From: Derxia lacustris
GTDB taxonomy: Bacteria; Pseudomonadota; Gammaproteobacteria; Burkholderiales; Burkholderiaceae_E
Assembly: GCF_002105195.1 (NCBI RefSeq)
Contig: NZ_MUHU01000004.1
Location: forward strand, 1 to 64,000
DNA length: 64,000 nucleotides
Direction: 5' to 3'
The notes below the pieces were generated by a model, which ran no database searches, had not been told where the DNA came from, and saw only the letters and a program-made list of their open reading frames with translations. Of this stretch, positions 1-10,414 are shown in pieces (position 1 is the first letter of the stretch; every line of letters starts with the position of its first letter). The position numbers and the translations under genes were made by a program.

Positions 1-225
1 GTGCCGGCCGGCACGCTGGTCATCCACGGCGAGCTGGACGACACGGTGCCGCTCGGTTCGGTGCTGGACTGGGCCCGGCCGCAGGAGCTGCCGGTGGTGG
101 TGGTGCCGGGCGCCGACCACTTCTTTCATCGCCGGCTCATCATCATCAAGTCGCTGGTGCTCGATGCACTGGCGCCGCGCCTCGCGCCGCAGGCCGGCAG
201 CGAGGCCGCCGACGACGCCGGCTGA
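1..225 (+). CDS. Alpha/beta hydrolase, C-terminal fragment (5' end outside window)
   Basis: This is the 3' end of a gene that begins before the window; the GTG at base 1 is probably an internal valine codon. About 74 residues are visible. They contain an Asp-bearing loop (GELDDTVP) followed by a His-bearing segment (PGADHFFH), the spacing expected of the last two members of an alpha/beta-hydrolase catalytic triad, as in small COG2945-type hydrolases. The nucleophile region is missing, so substrate and exact family cannot be judged. The next gene on the same strand encodes a peptidoglycan carboxypeptidase; this pairing is common in Burkholderiales. Confidence 0.7.
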   Translation: MPAGTLVIHGELDDTVPLGSVLDWARPQELPVVVVPGADHFFHRRLIIIKSLVLDALAPRLAPQAGSEAADDAG

Positions 226-368
226 CGCCGCCGCCGGGGCCGACGAGGCGCGAACGGCAGCGCCTCGCATCGGTGTTTCCGCTCCGGGCCCGACCGGAGC
301 CCGCTTTCCCGCCGCCCCAGGCGCCTTGCGCCGGGCGGCCACTTCAAGACAACGATCAGGGTTTCGCC

Positions 369-1601
369 ATGCAACACCGTCTCATTCCCGGCCTGCGCGC
401 CATTGCGCTCGCCACGGCCACCACGCTGCTCGCGGCCGTTGCCGCGCCGGTCTCGGCCCAGGTGCCGCCGCCGGTCATCGCGGCCCGGTCCTGGCTGGTG
501 CTCGATGTGAACAGCAGCCAGATCCTGGCCATGCAGGAGGCCGATACCCGCACCGATCCGGCCTCGCTGACCAAGCTGATGACCGCCTATCTGGTGTTCA
601 GCGCGATCAAGGCCGGCACGCTCAAGCCAGCCGATCTGGTGCTCATCAGCGAGCGCGCCTGGAAAAGCGGCGGCAACAAGGAATCGAGCCGCATGTTCGT
701 GGAGGTGGGCAAGCAGGTGTCGGTCGACGAGCTGCTGCACGGGATGATTATTCAGTCGGGCAACGACGCGACCATCGCGCTGGCCGAGCGCGTGGGCGGC
801 ACCGAGGAGCAGTTCGCCGACCTCATGAACAAGAAGGCCGCCGAGTTCGGCATGAAGAACTCGCACTTCAGCAATTCGCACGGCCTGAGCGACCCCAACC
901 ACTACTCCACGGCGCACGACCTGGCGATCCTGAGCCAGCGGCTGGTGACCGACTTCCCCGAATACCTCTCGTACTACTCGACCCGCGAGTACACCTACAA
1001 CGGCATCAAGCAGGAGAACCGCAACCGGCTGCTCTGGCTCGATCCGTCGGTCGATGGCCTCAAGACCGGCTACACCGATCTGGCCGGCTGGTGCCTGATC
1101 GCCACCGCGCGGCGCGCCTTCCCGGCCGCGCCGGCCGCCGGTGCGCCGGCCGCCGGCCAGCCGCAGACCGGTGCGCCCGACGGCAACCGGCGCGTCATCT
1201 CGGTGGTGATCGGCGCGCAGAACGCCGCCGGCCGGGTGCAGGAATCGCAGAAGCTGCTCAACTACGCGTTCCAGAATTACGACGATGTGCGCCTGTATGC
1301 CAAGGGCGCGGCGGTGCAGTCGATTCCGGTGTTCAAGGGCACGGCCGACGAGGTGAGCGCCGGCGTGAACCGCGAGCTGGTGGTGAGCGTGCCGCGCGGC
1401 CAGGGCGACAAGATCAAGGCGGCGGTCGAGCGCAGCGAACGGCTGGTGGCGCCGATCCAGACCGGTCAGCAGGTCGGCACCATCAAGCTCACGCTCGACG
1501 GCCGGCCGGTCGGCGAGGTGCCGCTGGTGGCGCTGGCCAGCGTCAACAAGGCCGGCATGATCGGCAGCGCGATCGACGCGATGCGCATGATGTTCAAGTG
1601 A
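369..1601 (+). CDS. dacA: D-alanyl-D-alanine carboxypeptidase (PBP5/6 family)
   Basis: Periplasmic penicillin-binding protein that removes the terminal D-Ala from peptidoglycan pentapeptides. The 410-residue product has a signal peptide ending near residue 30 (PVSA-Q) and all three active-site motifs of the S11 serine peptidases: SLTK at 66-69, SGN at 130-132 and KTG at 232-234. A C-terminal beta-rich domain and a weakly amphipathic tail ([10 protein letters not shown]) match membrane-anchored PBP5/6. I preferred the ATG at 369 over an in-frame upstream start because it opens directly into the signal peptide. An Ala/Pro/Gly-rich insertion (about residues 247-268) follows KTG and is probably a disordered loop. 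The ybeD-lipB-lipA genes follow in the order usual for this group. Confidence 0.95.
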   Translation: MQHRLIPGLRAIALATATTLLAAVAAPVSAQVPPPVIAARSWLVLDVNSSQILAMQEADTRTDPASLTKLMTAYLVFSAIKAGTLKPADLVLISERAWKSGGNKESSRMFVEVGKQVSVDELLHGMIIQSGNDATIALAERVGGTEEQFADLMNKKAAEFGMKNSHFSNSHGLSDPNHYSTAHDLAILSQRLVTDFPEYLSYYSTREYTYNGIKQENRNRLLWLDPSVDGLKTGYTDLAGWCLIATARRAFPAAPAAGAPAAGQPQTGAPDGNRRVISVVIGAQNAAGRVQESQKLLNYAFQNYDDVRLYAKGAAVQSIPVFKGTADEVSAGVNRELVVSVPRGQGDKIKAAVERSERLVAPIQTGQQVGTIKLTLDGRPVGEVPLVALASVNKAGMIGSAIDAMRMMFK

Positions 1602-1615
1602 ACCGAGGAGGCGCG

Positions 1616-1888
1616 ATGGCAGATCCCAATCTCGACAGCCTGATCGAGTACCCGCTCGACTTCCCCATCAAGATCATGGGCCGGCGCCACGATCACTTTG
1701 CCCAGACGGTGGTCGACATCGTCAAGCGCCATGCGCCCGACTGGGACGCGGCCACGCTGGAAATGCGGCTGAGCAAGAGCGGCACCTATCTGAGCCTGAC
1801 CGCGACCATCCGCGCGGTCGACCGGGCCCAGCTCGATGCGCTCTACACCGAGCTGTCGGGCCATCCGATGGTGTCGGTGGTGCTGTGA
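1616..1888 (+). CDS. ybeD: YbeD family (DUF493) protein
   Basis: A 90-residue protein of the DUF493/YbeD family, a small ACT-like alpha/beta fold. It contains the usual opening ([14 protein letters not shown]) and the closing GHPMVSVVL strand. The start ATG at 1616 is fixed by a strong Shine-Dalgarno (GAGGAGG, 1605-1611). Its stop overlaps the GTG start of lipB by four bases, so the two are translationally coupled. A link with lipoate metabolism is suggested by its conserved position before lipB; its biochemical role is not established. Confidence 0.9.
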   Translation: MADPNLDSLIEYPLDFPIKIMGRRHDHFAQTVVDIVKRHAPDWDAATLEMRLSKSGTYLSLTATIRAVDRAQLDALYTELSGHPMVSVVL

Positions 1889-2580
1889 GCGCACTGCCCG
1901 ACAGCGCCGCCGCCGCGCGCAGCGGCTGGCGCCCGTTCGCGCCGGTGGTGCGGACGCTGGGCCGCGTGCCCTACGAGGCCACGGTCGCCGCGATGCGCGA
2001 CCTGACCGCCGCCCGCACGCCCGACTCGCCCGACGAAATCTGGGTGCTGGAGCACGAGCCGGTCTACACGCTCGGCCAGGCCGGCAAGCCCGAGCATCTG
2101 CTGCGCGCCAACGGCATCGCGGTGGTGCAGACCGATCGCGGCGGGCAGATCACCTATCACGGGCCGGGGCAGGTGGTGGTCTATCTGCTGGTCGATCTGC
2201 GCCGGCGCGGCTATCTGGTGCGCGAGGCGGTCGCGCGCATCGAGCAGGCGGTGATCGACACGCTGGCCGGCTTCGGCATCGCGGCCGACCGCAAGGCCGG
2301 CGCGCCCGGCGTCTATCTGCTCGAAGGCGGCGCCGATGCCGCAGCGCAACCGGGCGCCAAGATCGCCGCACTCGGGCTGCGGGTGCGCGGCGGCTGCACC
2401 TATCACGGCGTCGCGCTCAATGTGGCGATGGACCTCGCGCCCTATGCCGACATCAATCCCTGCGGTTATGCCGGGCTCGAAACCACCGACATGTCACGCG
2501 CTGGCGCTCAAGTTGCGTGGGACGCTGCCGCCAAGTCACTGACCGACGCGCTGCTGCACCAGCTCGGCCGCCCGGCCTGA
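1885..2580 (+). CDS. lipB: Octanoyltransferase LipB
   Basis: Transfers octanoate from octanoyl-ACP to lipoyl-domain lysines, the first step of de novo lipoate attachment, in the cytoplasm. The 231-residue product shows the family motif [12 protein letters not shown] at 85-96, the catalytic lysine in GAKIAALG (Lys159) and the thioester-forming cysteine in NPCGYAGL (Cys193). Translation starts at a GTG overlapping the ybeD stop (GTGA). A short Ala/Gly-rich loop (about residues 147-157) between the acyl pocket and the catalytic lysine is longer than in E. coli. lipA follows after one small gene, so both lipoate steps are encoded together. Confidence 0.95.
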   Translation: MSALPDSAAAARSGWRPFAPVVRTLGRVPYEATVAAMRDLTAARTPDSPDEIWVLEHEPVYTLGQAGKPEHLLRANGIAVVQTDRGGQITYHGPGQVVVYLLVDLRRRGYLVREAVARIEQAVIDTLAGFGIAADRKAGAPGVYLLEGGADAAAQPGAKIAALGLRVRGGCTYHGVALNVAMDLAPYADINPCGYAGLETTDMSRAGAQVAWDAAAKSLTDALLHQLGRPA

Positions 2581-2605
2581 GTCGCCCACCTCCTCAACCG
2601 CCGCC

Positions 2606-2995
2606 ATGCCCCACTTCGCCCGCCCGGCCAGCCGCCGCTTCGACCCTGCCGCGCTTGCGCTGGCCATCGCGCTCACGCTGGTGATGGTCTGGGCCGCCGC
2701 CGACTGGCAGGCCAGCCACGTCTACCCGATGCGGCTGCATGTGCAGATGCATCTGGCCAGCTTTGCGCTGTTCGGCGCGGTCTGGGCGCGCGGGCTGCCG
2801 CGTCTGGGGCTGGCGTGGATCGTCGGCGCGCTGTGGATGTTTGGCCTCGCGCACGAGGGCTGGCAGATCGTCGGCCATCACCACGGTTTCGAGGGCGGCG
2901 ATGTGCTCATCGACGGCCTCGGCGGCACGCTCGGCGCGCTGCTGGCGCGTTCGCCGCTGCTGCCGCGCGCCGGCCGGTCGCAGGCCGCCGGCTGA
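2606..2995 (+). CDS. Small VanZ-like membrane protein
   Basis: A 129-residue protein with about three hydrophobic segments (near residues 15-32, 48-63 and 72-88) and a charged C-terminal tail. Layout and residues (acidic/His-rich loop [23 protein letters not shown] before the last helix) resemble the VanZ-like fold, whose members are mostly of unknown function. The ATG at 2606 follows lipB by 25 bases. Its place between lipB and lipA does not imply a role in lipoylation. The assignment to VanZ is by pattern only. Confidence 0.65.
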   Translation: MPHFARPASRRFDPAALALAIALTLVMVWAAADWQASHVYPMRLHVQMHLASFALFGAVWARGLPRLGLAWIVGALWMFGLAHEGWQIVGHHHGFEGGDVLIDGLGGTLGALLARSPLLPRAGRSQAAG

Positions 2996-3176
2996 ATCGG
3001 CCCGGCGCCCGGCGCGGCTGAACGGCCCGACGCGCGGGCCCGGCGCGCTGCCCGACGGCCGCCAAGCCCCTGCCCGCCATACGCCACCGCCCCGGCGAAC
3101 CCCACCCCCTGTGGCACACTCGAACGCCCTTCCGGCCGGGCCCGCTCCTGACGCTCCGGCCTCTCCGCGAGACCCC

Positions 3177-4232
3177 ATGAGCAGCAGCCAAGCCCCCCAA
3201 GCCGAGACCGCCGACGCCGCGCCGGCCACGCCCGTTGCCGGCGCCACCGCCGCCGAGCGCACCACCCGCACCGCCGAATCGCGCGAAACCTACGACCCGA
3301 CCGCCAAGCAGAAGGCCGAGGCCAAGACCGCGCGCATTCCCATCAAGATCGCGCCGCACGAAATCCTGCGCAAACCCGAGTGGATCCGCGTCAAGGCCGG
3401 CTCGGCCAGCGGCCGCTTCCACGAGATCAAGGACGTGCTGCGCGCCAACAAGCTGGTCACCGTCTGCGAGGAAGCCTCCTGCCCCAACATCGGCGAATGC
3501 TTCGGCAAGGGCACGGCCACCTTCATGATCATGGGCGACAAGTGCACCCGCCGCTGCCCGTTCTGCGACGTGGGCCACGGCCGCCCCGACCCGCTCGACA
3601 CCGAGGAGCCGGCGCGCCTCGCCAAGACCATCGCCGACCTGCGGCTGCGCTATGTCGTCATCACCAGCGTCGACCGCGACGACCTGCGCGACGGCGGCGC
3701 CCAGCACTTTGTCGACTGCATCCGCGAGACCCGCGCGCTCACGCCGAGCACGCAGATCGAGGTGCTGGTGCCCGACTTCCGCGGCCGGCTCGACAAGGCG
3801 CTCGACTGCTTTGCCGGCGGCCTGCCCGACGTGATGAACCACAACCTGGAGACGGTTCCCCGTCTCTACAAGGAAGCGCGGCCGGGCGCCGACTACGAGC
3901 ATTCGCTCAAGCTGCTCAAGGACTTCAAGGCGCGCCATCCGGGCGTGGCGACCAAGAGCGGCCTGATGGTCGGCCTGGGCGAGACCGACGAGGAAATCCT
4001 CGACGTGATGCGCGACATGCGCGCCCACGACATCGACATGCTGACCATCGGCCAGTACCTCGCGCCCTCGGGCCATCACCTGCCGGTGCGGCGCTATGTG
4101 CATCCCGACGTGTTCAAGATGTTCGAGGCCAAGGCGGCCGAGATGGGCTTCAGCCATGCGGCGGTCGGCGCGATGGTGCGGTCGAGCTATCACGCCGACC
4201 AGCAGGCGCATGCCGCCGGCGTGGCGGAGTGA
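3177..4232 (+). CDS. lipA: Lipoyl synthase LipA
   Basis: Radical SAM enzyme that inserts two sulfurs into protein-bound octanoyl chains to make lipoyl cofactor. The 351-residue product carries both iron-sulfur motifs: the auxiliary-cluster cysteines C97, C102 and C108 ([12 protein letters not shown]) and the radical SAM C123, C127, C130 (CTRRCPFC). The C-terminal RSSYHAD (335-341) supplies the conserved serine ligand of the auxiliary cluster. An N-terminal extension of about 55 Ala/Thr-rich residues precedes the conserved core, as in other betaproteobacteria. ATG at 3177 was chosen as the first start in the conserved frame. Confidence 0.97.
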   Translation: MSSSQAPQAETADAAPATPVAGATAAERTTRTAESRETYDPTAKQKAEAKTARIPIKIAPHEILRKPEWIRVKAGSASGRFHEIKDVLRANKLVTVCEEASCPNIGECFGKGTATFMIMGDKCTRRCPFCDVGHGRPDPLDTEEPARLAKTIADLRLRYVVITSVDRDDLRDGGAQHFVDCIRETRALTPSTQIEVLVPDFRGRLDKALDCFAGGLPDVMNHNLETVPRLYKEARPGADYEHSLKLLKDFKARHPGVATKSGLMVGLGETDEEILDVMRDMRAHDIDMLTIGQYLAPSGHHLPVRRYVHPDVFKMFEAKAAEMGFSHAAVGAMVRSSYHADQQAHAAGVAE

Positions 4233-4292
4233 GGCGCTGATGCACGACGCATCGGCCGGCGCGGGCGTGGCAAACGCCATGCGAGCCACGCG

Positions 4293-4829
4293 ATGAACGC
4301 CCCGCTCGCGCCCAAGCGCCGACGCTGGCTGCGCGCCGGCATCGCCGGAGCGGGGCTCGTGGCGGTCGGCGGCGCCGGCTTCGTCGCGCTGCGCCACGGC
4401 CGGCGCTATGTGCCGCCATCGGTCGAGCGGCCGGAAATCGCCGGCAGCGATGTGGCGAGCGGCGCCGCCATCGATCTGGCCGGGCTGCGCGGCAACATCG
4501 TGCTGGTCGAGTTCTGGGCGACGTGGTGCGGCTACTGCCTGCGCAACCTGCCCGAGGTCGAGCGCTTCGCGGCCGAGTACCGCGAACGCGGCCTGCGCGT
4601 GCTGGGCGTGTCCATCGACGAAAGCGCCGACGAGCTCAAGCGCTTCGTCGCGCAACGCCCGCCGCACTGGCCGGTGCTGCGTCAGGCCGATGCCCGGCGC
4701 AATTTCCCCGACGTGCGTCAGGTACCGAGCTTTTATGTCGTGGGCCGCGACGGCCAGACGCTGCTGCGCTGGCAGGGCGAGCTGGAGGGCGCGATGCGCG
4801 ACCGGCTGGCCGCGCTGTTCAGCGCCTGA
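4293..4829 (+). CDS. TlpA-like thioredoxin-fold protein with WCGYC active site
   Basis: A 178-residue protein with an N-terminal hydrophobic segment after RRRW (about residues 14-34), suggesting a membrane anchor or export signal with a twin-arginine flavour. A thioredoxin-like domain contains the redox motif WCGYC and the cis-proline segment QVPSFYVVG. Periplasmic TlpA/ResA proteins of this kind reduce disulfides, for example in cytochrome c apoproteins; the target here is unknown. It ends five bases from the convergently transcribed second TlpA-like gene. Confidence 0.85.
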   Translation: MNAPLAPKRRRWLRAGIAGAGLVAVGGAGFVALRHGRRYVPPSVERPEIAGSDVASGAAIDLAGLRGNIVLVEFWATWCGYCLRNLPEVERFAAEYRERGLRVLGVSIDESADELKRFVAQRPPHWPVLRQADARRNFPDVRQVPSFYVVGRDGQTLLRWQGELEGAMRDRLAALFSA

Positions 4830-4834
4830 CGCGA

Positions 4835-5401
4835 TCAGGCAGCCAGTTCGGCTTCCACCAGCTTCGCGAACGCCTCCCAGTCGGGCTCGCCCACATAGCG
4901 CTGAAGAATCCGGCCCTGCTTGCTGACCAGAAAGCTGGTCGGCGTGGCCGGAATGCCGCTGAAGGCCTGGGCGATCGCACCGTCGATGTCGATGGCCACC
5001 TTGAACGGCAGCGCGCGTTCCTGCGCGAAGTTGGCCACGTAGTCGGGCCGGTCGTAGCTCATCGCCACCGCCACCGTCTCGTAGCCGCGCGCGGCAAAGC
5101 GCCGGTGCGCCTCGGCCAGCGCGGGCATTTCATGCACGCAAGTGGTGCAGGACGTGGCCCAGAAATTCACCAGCACCACCTTGCCGCGCAGGTCGGACAG
5201 CTTGAGCGACTCGCCGGCCAGGGTGCGCAGCGCTACATCGGGCGCCGGGCCTTGTCCGCCGCCGAGCAGGCTGAAGCCGCCGGCCGCAACGGCCACCGCA
5301 GCCAGCGCGCCGCCCACGAGCAGGCCACGGCGCGAACCCGCTGGCGCAGCGCCAGCGGCAGCGACGACGGGAGACGGGGAAATTCCGGTTTCGGCGGCCA
5401 T
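4835..5401 (-). CDS. TlpA-like thioredoxin-fold protein with SCTTC active site
   Basis: A 188-residue exported thioredoxin-like protein. The N-terminus has RRG followed by a hydrophobic stretch (about residues 24-45); the fold has a CXXC in ATSCTTCVHEMP and a cis-proline loop (ATPTSFLVS). Serine replaces the usual tryptophan before the first cysteine, which should alter redox potential or partner choice. The ATG at 5401 is supported by GGAG seven bases upstream. It is convergent with another TlpA-like gene, and its first 169 bases overlap the end of the same-strand DUF2917 gene in another frame. Confidence 0.85.
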   Translation of the reverse strand: MAAETGISPSPVVAAAGAAPAGSRRGLLVGGALAAVAVAAGGFSLLGGGQGPAPDVALRTLAGESLKLSDLRGKVVLVNFWATSCTTCVHEMPALAEAHRRFAARGYETVAVAMSYDRPDYVANFAQERALPFKVAIDIDGAIAQAFSGIPATPTSFLVSKQGRILQRYVGEPDWEAFAKLVEAELAA

Positions 5402-5700
5402 GACGGCAACTCCGCGAGAGAACTGAAGCTGCCGATTATAGGAAGCCGGCGCGGCACGGCTGCGTCGGCGCCGGCCGGGCGCAGCGCCAGCCGCGCATCG
5501 CTCCAGGCCTCGATCACCAGCGGCCCGGCGCCCGAGGCGCGCAGGCACATGCCGGCATCGAGCACATGGTCGCCGGTGACGCCAGTTTCCGTGATCCAGA
5601 CCCGGCCGCCGCGCACGCACAGCAGATCGCCGCGCGCCAGCGCCAATGTCACCGCACTGCCCGCGTCGAGCGCGAGCGCCTCATCCCCTGCCTTCGCCAT
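5233..5700 (-). CDS. DUF2917 domain protein with overlapping C-terminal extension
   Basis: The first 70 or so residues of this 155-residue frame match the DUF2917 pattern (LARGDLLCVRGGRVWITETGVTGDHVLDAG), a small beta-rich cupin-like domain of unknown function often found beside LysR regulators in Burkholderiales. The remainder is a basic, low-complexity tail read from the same DNA that encodes the N-terminus of the downstream TlpA-like protein. That tail may be a consequence of a lost stop codon rather than a functional domain. The gene is divergent from the LysR regulator at 5922, which is its likely controller. Confidence 0.65.
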   Translation of the reverse strand: MAKAGDEALALDAGSAVTLALARGDLLCVRGGRVWITETGVTGDHVLDAGMCLRASGAGPLVIEAWSDARLALRPAGADAAVPRRLPIIGSFSSLAELPSWPPKPEFPRLPSSLPLALRQRVRAVACSWAARWLRWPLRPAASACSAADKARRPM

Positions 5701-5725
5701 GACGGTCTCCCCGACGCGCTGCGCC

Positions 5726-5906
5726 GCATGCATGCCTCGCATGCATCGAGTGCATGCATGCCGGCCATGCGAGCCCGGTGCGCGGCGGCCGATCCGCCCG
5801 GCGCCCCGAGAACTTGCGCGTCGACAGCCGCAATATCGACGGCTCGCAGGCTGCCGCACAAACGAAATCCCTGCGCATAATGCATGCGCAAATCACATGC
5901 ATGCAC
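5726..5906. repeat. Cluster of GCATGCAT/TGCATGCA palindromic octamers
   Basis: Five copies of the self-complementary octamer family lie between the divergent DUF2917 and LysR genes: GCATGCATGC at 5726-5735, GCATGCAT at 5739-5746, TGCATGCATGC at 5751-5761, a degenerate AATGCATGCGCA at 5879-5890 and CATGCATGCAC at 5896-5906. The first three sit near the DUF2917 start and the last two just before the LysR start. Placement suggests regulator binding sites for both promoters, but binding is inferred. Confidence 0.6.
5872..5890. promoter_or_regulatory. Candidate LysR operator (19-bp dyad)
   Basis: A perfect inverted repeat, TGCGCAT (5872-5878), five-base spacer, ATGCGCA (5884-5890), lies 31 bases before the LysR ATG. 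LysR-type regulators usually bind interrupted dyads of the T-N11-A type near their own promoters, so this is a reasonable autoregulatory site. It is embedded in the TGCATGCA cluster. Confidence 0.5.
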
Positions 5907-5921
5907 GATCCGGAGAACGTC

Positions 5922-6842
5922 ATGGCACGCCGCACCCGGCCGCTCGGCCTGGCCAACCTGCGCGGTTTCGAGGCCGCCGCGCGCCTGCTCAGCTTCACGC
6001 TGGCGGGCGAGGAGCTGCATCTCACGCAATCGTCGATGTCGCGCCAGATCCAGTCGCTGGAGGAGGAGCTGGGCCGGCCGCTGTTCATCCGCCGCACGCG
6101 CGAGCTGGAGCTGACGCTGGCTGGCCAGAAGCTGCAACGCGTGGTGCGCGGCGCGCTCGGCGAGCTGGACCGCTGCGTGGCCGAGCTGCGCGGCGAGGCC
6201 GAGCGGCGCCGCGTGGCGCTGACCACCTGGCCGTCGTTCGCGTCGCTGTGGCTGGTGCCGCGGCTCAGCTCGTTCGCGCGGCTGCATCCGGCCATCGACA
6301 TCCGCATCGACTCGGGCGACACGGTGCTCGACATGGTGGCCGAGGAGATCGATCTGGCGATCCGCTATTGCCGCGACGACCAGGCGCCGCGCAACGCCCT
6401 GCGCCTGCTCGACGAGGAGCTGACGCCGGCGCTGTCGCCAGCGCTGCTGGAGCGCGTGGGCGGGCTGGCGGCGCCGGGCGAACTCGCGCGCTGCACGCTG
6501 CTGGTGCTCGACGACGGCTTTCAGAGTTCGGCCGAGAACAGCTGGGAGCGCTGGCTGGAGCTGGCCGGCGAGCCGCGCCTGCAACCGGCCGGCCGGCTGC
6601 TGTTCAATTTCGTGGATCAGTCGATGCAGGCGGCGGTGCGCGGCCAGGGCGTGATCCTCGGCAAGTCGCAGTTCCTGCGCGACTACATCGAGCGCGGCGA
6701 GCTGATCACGCCGTTTCCGGCGCTCCGGCTGGGATCGCGCTACGGGGTGTATCTGGTCGCGTCCGAGCTGGCGCGCGAAGGGCCGGCGGCGCTGTTCACC
6801 GACTGGCTGATCGCCGAGGCGGGCGCCGCGCCGGCGGGTTGA
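5922..6842 (+). CDS. LysR family transcriptional regulator (GcvA-like)
   Basis: A 306-residue LysR-type regulator. An N-terminal winged helix-turn-helix (about residues 8-65, with FEAAARLLSFTLAGEELHLT and SSMSRQIQSLEEELGRPLF) is followed by a substrate-binding domain from about residue 92. The closest pattern is the GcvA subgroup. ATG at 5922 has GGAG at 5912-5915. It is transcribed away from the DUF2917 gene with a repeat-rich 220-base region between them, an arrangement that makes DUF2917 the likely target. The effector is unknown. Confidence 0.9.
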   Translation: MARRTRPLGLANLRGFEAAARLLSFTLAGEELHLTQSSMSRQIQSLEEELGRPLFIRRTRELELTLAGQKLQRVVRGALGELDRCVAELRGEAERRRVALTTWPSFASLWLVPRLSSFARLHPAIDIRIDSGDTVLDMVAEEIDLAIRYCRDDQAPRNALRLLDEELTPALSPALLERVGGLAAPGELARCTLLVLDDGFQSSAENSWERWLELAGEPRLQPAGRLLFNFVDQSMQAAVRGQGVILGKSQFLRDYIERGELITPFPALRLGSRYGVYLVASELAREGPAALFTDWLIAEAGAAPAG

Positions 6843-6906
6843 GGCGGCGGCACGCCTGGCCTGACGCGGCAGGCCCGATGCGGCGGCGGCCAGCCGCCGG
6901 GCGCGC

Positions 6907-7914
6907 TCAGAACAGCTCCATCTCCGCCCGCTCGGCCTTGGCCACCAGCAGGCCGCGCCCGACCAGCAGCTCATAGCCGCAGACCTGGTTGCGGCCGTGT
7001 TCCTTGGCGTAGTACAGCGCCTCGTCGGCGCGGCCGATGGCGGTGGCCGGCAGATCGCCGGGCAGCACCGTGGTGTAGCCCAGGCTCACGGTCACCCGGC
7101 CTACCTGCGGGAATTCATGCGCCTCGACCGCCGCGCGCAGCCGCTCGAAGGCGCTCTCGGCGGCATCGGGCGAGGCGCGGTCGAGCGTGACGATGAATTC
7201 CTCGCCGCCAAAGCGGTAGAGCTTGTCGCCGCTGCGGAAGGTGTCGCGCATCAGCCGGGCCAGCAGCAGCAGCACCTCGTCGCCGAACAGATGGCCGAAG
7301 TTGTCGTTGATGAGCTTGAAGCGGTCGATGTCGGCGATGGCAAACCAGGGCGATTCGCCCTCGCTGCGATTGGCGCGCATGACCAGCTTGTTGAAGTTGC
7401 CGTCGAAGGTCTTGCGGTTGAGCAGACCGGTCAGCGTGTCGTGCTCGCTGTAGTCGAGGATGGCGAGATGGTTGCGCAGGATGCGCAGCACGCCGAGCGC
7501 CATGCGCTGCTCGCGCGCGCTCATGGCGTCGCGCGTGAGCACCTCCAGCACCGCGATCACCGCGCTGTCGGAGGCAAGCGGGAACAGCGTGCGCACCCGG
7601 CCGTCGGGCGTCAGGCCGCGCGTCACGATGCGCTGGCGCACGCAGCGCTCGACCAGCGGCTCGGCATCGACCAGCGGCAGCGTCGTGCGCAGGCTGCGGT
7701 TGAGCTGCACCGTCGCGAGCGGCGATTCGAAGCCGGCGCCGAATACCGCGCGCGGCATCAGCCGGCGCTGGCGCGCATCGTCCTCGAACAGCCGGAACAG
7801 CGTCAGCGCATCGGGATCGAGGCAGTCGAACAACGCCTGCGCGACCGACACATCGATCGCATCGCGATCGCGCTCGCCAGTCACATCCGCCACGTAATCG
7901 ATGATCTTGTCCAT
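6907..7914 (-). CDS. Diguanylate cyclase (GGDEF domain)
   Basis: A 335-residue cytoplasmic enzyme expected to make cyclic di-GMP from two GTP. The C-terminal GGDEF domain (about 155-325) has DxLTGLLNR at 159-167, metal-binding DIDRFK at 195-200 and the active-site loop GGEEF at 236-240. An RxxD inhibitory site (RSGD, 227-230) lies five residues before it, so product feedback is predicted. Residues 1-150 form a sensory region with no membrane segment, GAF-like by layout only. AAGGG nine bases upstream supports the ATG at 7914. Confidence 0.9.
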   Translation of the reverse strand: MDKIIDYVADVTGERDRDAIDVSVAQALFDCLDPDALTLFRLFEDDARQRRLMPRAVFGAGFESPLATVQLNRSLRTTLPLVDAEPLVERCVRQRIVTRGLTPDGRVRTLFPLASDSAVIAVLEVLTRDAMSAREQRMALGVLRILRNHLAILDYSEHDTLTGLLNRKTFDGNFNKLVMRANRSEGESPWFAIADIDRFKLINDNFGHLFGDEVLLLLARLMRDTFRSGDKLYRFGGEEFIVTLDRASPDAAESAFERLRAAVEAHEFPQVGRVTVSLGYTTVLPGDLPATAIGRADEALYYAKEHGRNQVCGYELLVGRGLLVAKAERAEMELF

Positions 7915-8070
7915 GCCGCTGCCCTTGCTGACGGGCGAGTGGCGCCACGTCCAGATTGGCAGGAATGGTAGGGAGGCGGCAAAGCGATAAATCGCACGAA
8001 ATGCGGTGCGAACACGGTGGGCTTTGCCGCCAGCCCGGCACTGGAGGCCGGGCCGGTTGCCACCGCGCCG

Positions 8071-10160
<2,090 letters not shown>

Positions 10161-10162
10161 CG

Positions 10163-10191
10163 ACCTTAGGCGAATTGCGAATCCGTCGCAA
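10163..10191 (-). promoter_or_regulatory. Candidate sigma-70 promoter of thiC
   Basis: On the minus strand TTGCGA (10186-10191) and TAAGGT (10163-10168) are separated by 17 bases. Transcription would begin close to the 5' edge of the TPP riboswitch, which supports the assignment. Confidence 0.5.
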
Positions 10192-10263
10192 GTCGGCGAC
10201 AGGGGTGAAACATCTGCGCCGCAAGCCCTTGCGCGCGCCGATTGCGAGCGCGTTGTGCCCGCC

Positions 10264-10288
10264 TTGACAAGGGGGGCTTTGCTAGAAT
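10264..10288 (+). promoter_or_regulatory. Candidate promoter of the pcm-rhodanese-tolC unit
   Basis: An extended minus-10 (TGCTAGAAT, hexamer 10283-10288) lies about 125 bases before pcm. A perfect TTGACA at 10264-10269 is present, but the spacer is only 13 bases, too short for a classical promoter, so the extended minus-10 may be what matters. Confidence 0.35.
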
Positions 10289-10414
10289 CCGGCCCGTTTC
10301 AGAAAGGCGCCCCGGCGGTTTGCCCGGCACGGCAGGCGCCGCAGCGATTCCTCCGTTTCCCGGTCTTGCCGAGCGTCCGCGTCCGCGCCGCTCCCTCTTG
10401 AAACCCTCATTCCA

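Noticed and set aside
126..917. Long minus-strand reading frame opposite dacA
   Set aside because: It is an antisense shadow of a well-supported gene, typical of high-GC DNA; the translation is His/Arg/Gly-rich with no domain.
10264..10288. Classical minus-35/minus-10 promoter using the perfect TTGACA
   Set aside because: The 13-base spacer is too short for a standard sigma-70 promoter; only the extended minus-10 is kept as a weak candidate.
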